From positions 372,001 to 436,000 of the forward strand of contig CP150569.1 of NCBI GenBank assembly GCA_049487715.1: 64,000 bases of DNA, read 5' to 3'. Source of the stretch: Pycnococcus provasolii (lineage: Eukaryota > Chlorophyta > Pseudoscourfieldiophyceae > Pseudoscourfieldiales). Below, piece after piece: positions 63,411-64,000 of this stretch. The notes beneath the pieces were generated by a model. It searched no databases, was not told the origin of the DNA, and saw nothing but the letters and a program-made list of their open reading frames with translations. The position numbers and the translations under genes were made by a program. The first letter of the stretch is position 1. The number at the start of each line of letters is the position of its first letter.

Positions 63411-64000
63411 CGTCCGCGCCGTCTCGACGCGCGCGCCGCTCGGCGCCCGGAATCCGGAGGGCTCGGAAGGCCGCGGACTCGCGGAGGACTCGGAGTGTTG
63501 TACTAAGGTACTGTACACTTCCTCGAATAGAACAGTACCGGGTGGTAGTCGAATGCGTCGAATCCGACCCGACTGCCCGAGCGGGATCCCCAACTGCCCA
63601 ACCAAGGCCCAAGCCCCCCCAAAAAAACAAAAAAGACGAACGGGCAAAAAAACCACATCCAAGCCACTCACCCAAGGACGGATCCCGGCAAGCACAAAAC
63701 CTAACCCAACCCAACCCCACCCTGGAGGGGACAGCGAATCCCCTTCGAGGTGATACAGTAGGTGATAAAATCAACTGTAAACTGGAGGTTGCCCCCTTCC
63801 CCTTCCCTGGGAATTTGATCGTCGTGCCTCGTCAGCGCCCTCCCTCTCCCTCTCCTCGTTCCGGCCCCGACAACACCGTCAACACTCCGCTTTTCTTTTC
63901 CCACTCCCCGGGCGGGTGTTTGTGCTCCATGGCGCCTCACGTTCCTGTTCGGTGTTCGTGTCGTGTCTGGCAAAGGCTTTTATTGTCCTCACTACTTTAA
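63411..64000. other. Right end of window, no gene recognised
   Basis: 590 bp with A7/C8 runs (63610-63640) and pyrimidine-rich segments (63790-63900). Open frames here show no domain. Could be a promoter of a gene beyond the window. Confidence 0.35.

Overview
This window is nuclear DNA from a eukaryote, most likely a green alga with a compact, gene-dense, intron-poor genome (prasinophyte-like). Pointers are: plastid-type proteins (a DUF1995 protein, a GET3B-like ATPase with an ArsA_HSP20 tail, a fibrillin-like protein); the plant-type fusion of PP2C, cyclic-nucleotide-binding and kinase domains; a cryptochrome/photolyase; plant-type telomere motifs (CCCTAAA) scattered in promoters; Pol II with heptad CTD repeats; and a Ty1/copia LTR retrotransposon. 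Species cannot be fixed from the sequence alone.

Layout. 1-1038: C-terminal end of a site-1-protease-like subtilase. 1125-4448: nucleoside hydrolase and a secreted or membrane endonuclease/exonuclease/phosphatase, both minus. 4828-6057: frameshifted HNH-like/EsV-1-7-repeat gene, followed by a duplicated tail of the GT61 gene. 6497-7780: exosome subunit RRP45 (minus), divergent from RPB1 (7966-15086), the largest Pol II subunit. 15240-21091: CDCA7-like zinc finger, GET3B-like ATPase, Mpo1-like protein, an unknown membrane protein with three 26-residue repeats, and a methyltransferase. 21225-27475: a copia-type retroelement with identical LTRs, 43 bp upstream of a papain-like protease (27519-28538). 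28939-32708: TMEM260-like (DUF2723) and DUF1995 genes. 32866-33025: elongator tRNA-Met with two introns. 33162-35032: chimeric, transposon-scarred locus. 34836-45694: GT61, CNOT2, cryptochrome/photolyase, BRAP2-like, fibrillin-like and alpha/beta hydrolase genes. 46870-62634: PP2C/PKG, POLD2, DUF547, ABCG transporter with an EF-hand, VPS39/TRAP1-like and RidA-like genes. The last 1.3 kb has no clear gene.

Most striking content. (1) The RPB1 C-terminal domain is encoded by a tandem array in which each heptad YSPTSPA is one 21-nt microexon, separated by about 86-87-nt nearly identical GC-AG introns. When all predicted exons are joined, and one missing base upstream is allowed for, the frame closes exactly on the stop codon. 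(2) The tRNA-Met(CAT) gene folds perfectly only after removing a canonical 17-nt intron at 37/38 and a second 70-nt intron inside the anticodon stem. That second intron has spliceosomal-looking GTACGT...TTACAG ends. (3) A related sequence family sits in sense orientation directly behind the stop codons of at least six unrelated genes. (4) A second shared module lies at the 5' ends of two unrelated genes. (5) A 0.5-kb segmental duplication links the EsV-1-7 and GT61 loci, with retroelement debris replacing the middle of one copy.

Functionally this is mostly housekeeping: transcription and RNA turnover (RPB1, RRP45, CNOT2), replication (POLD2), trafficking (VPS39, GET3B, ABCG), glycosylation (TMEM260, GT61), signalling (PP2C/PKG, BRAP2) and light response. 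No operons are seen. Genes sit head-to-head over short promoters (7781-7965, 41519-41733) or tail-to-tail.
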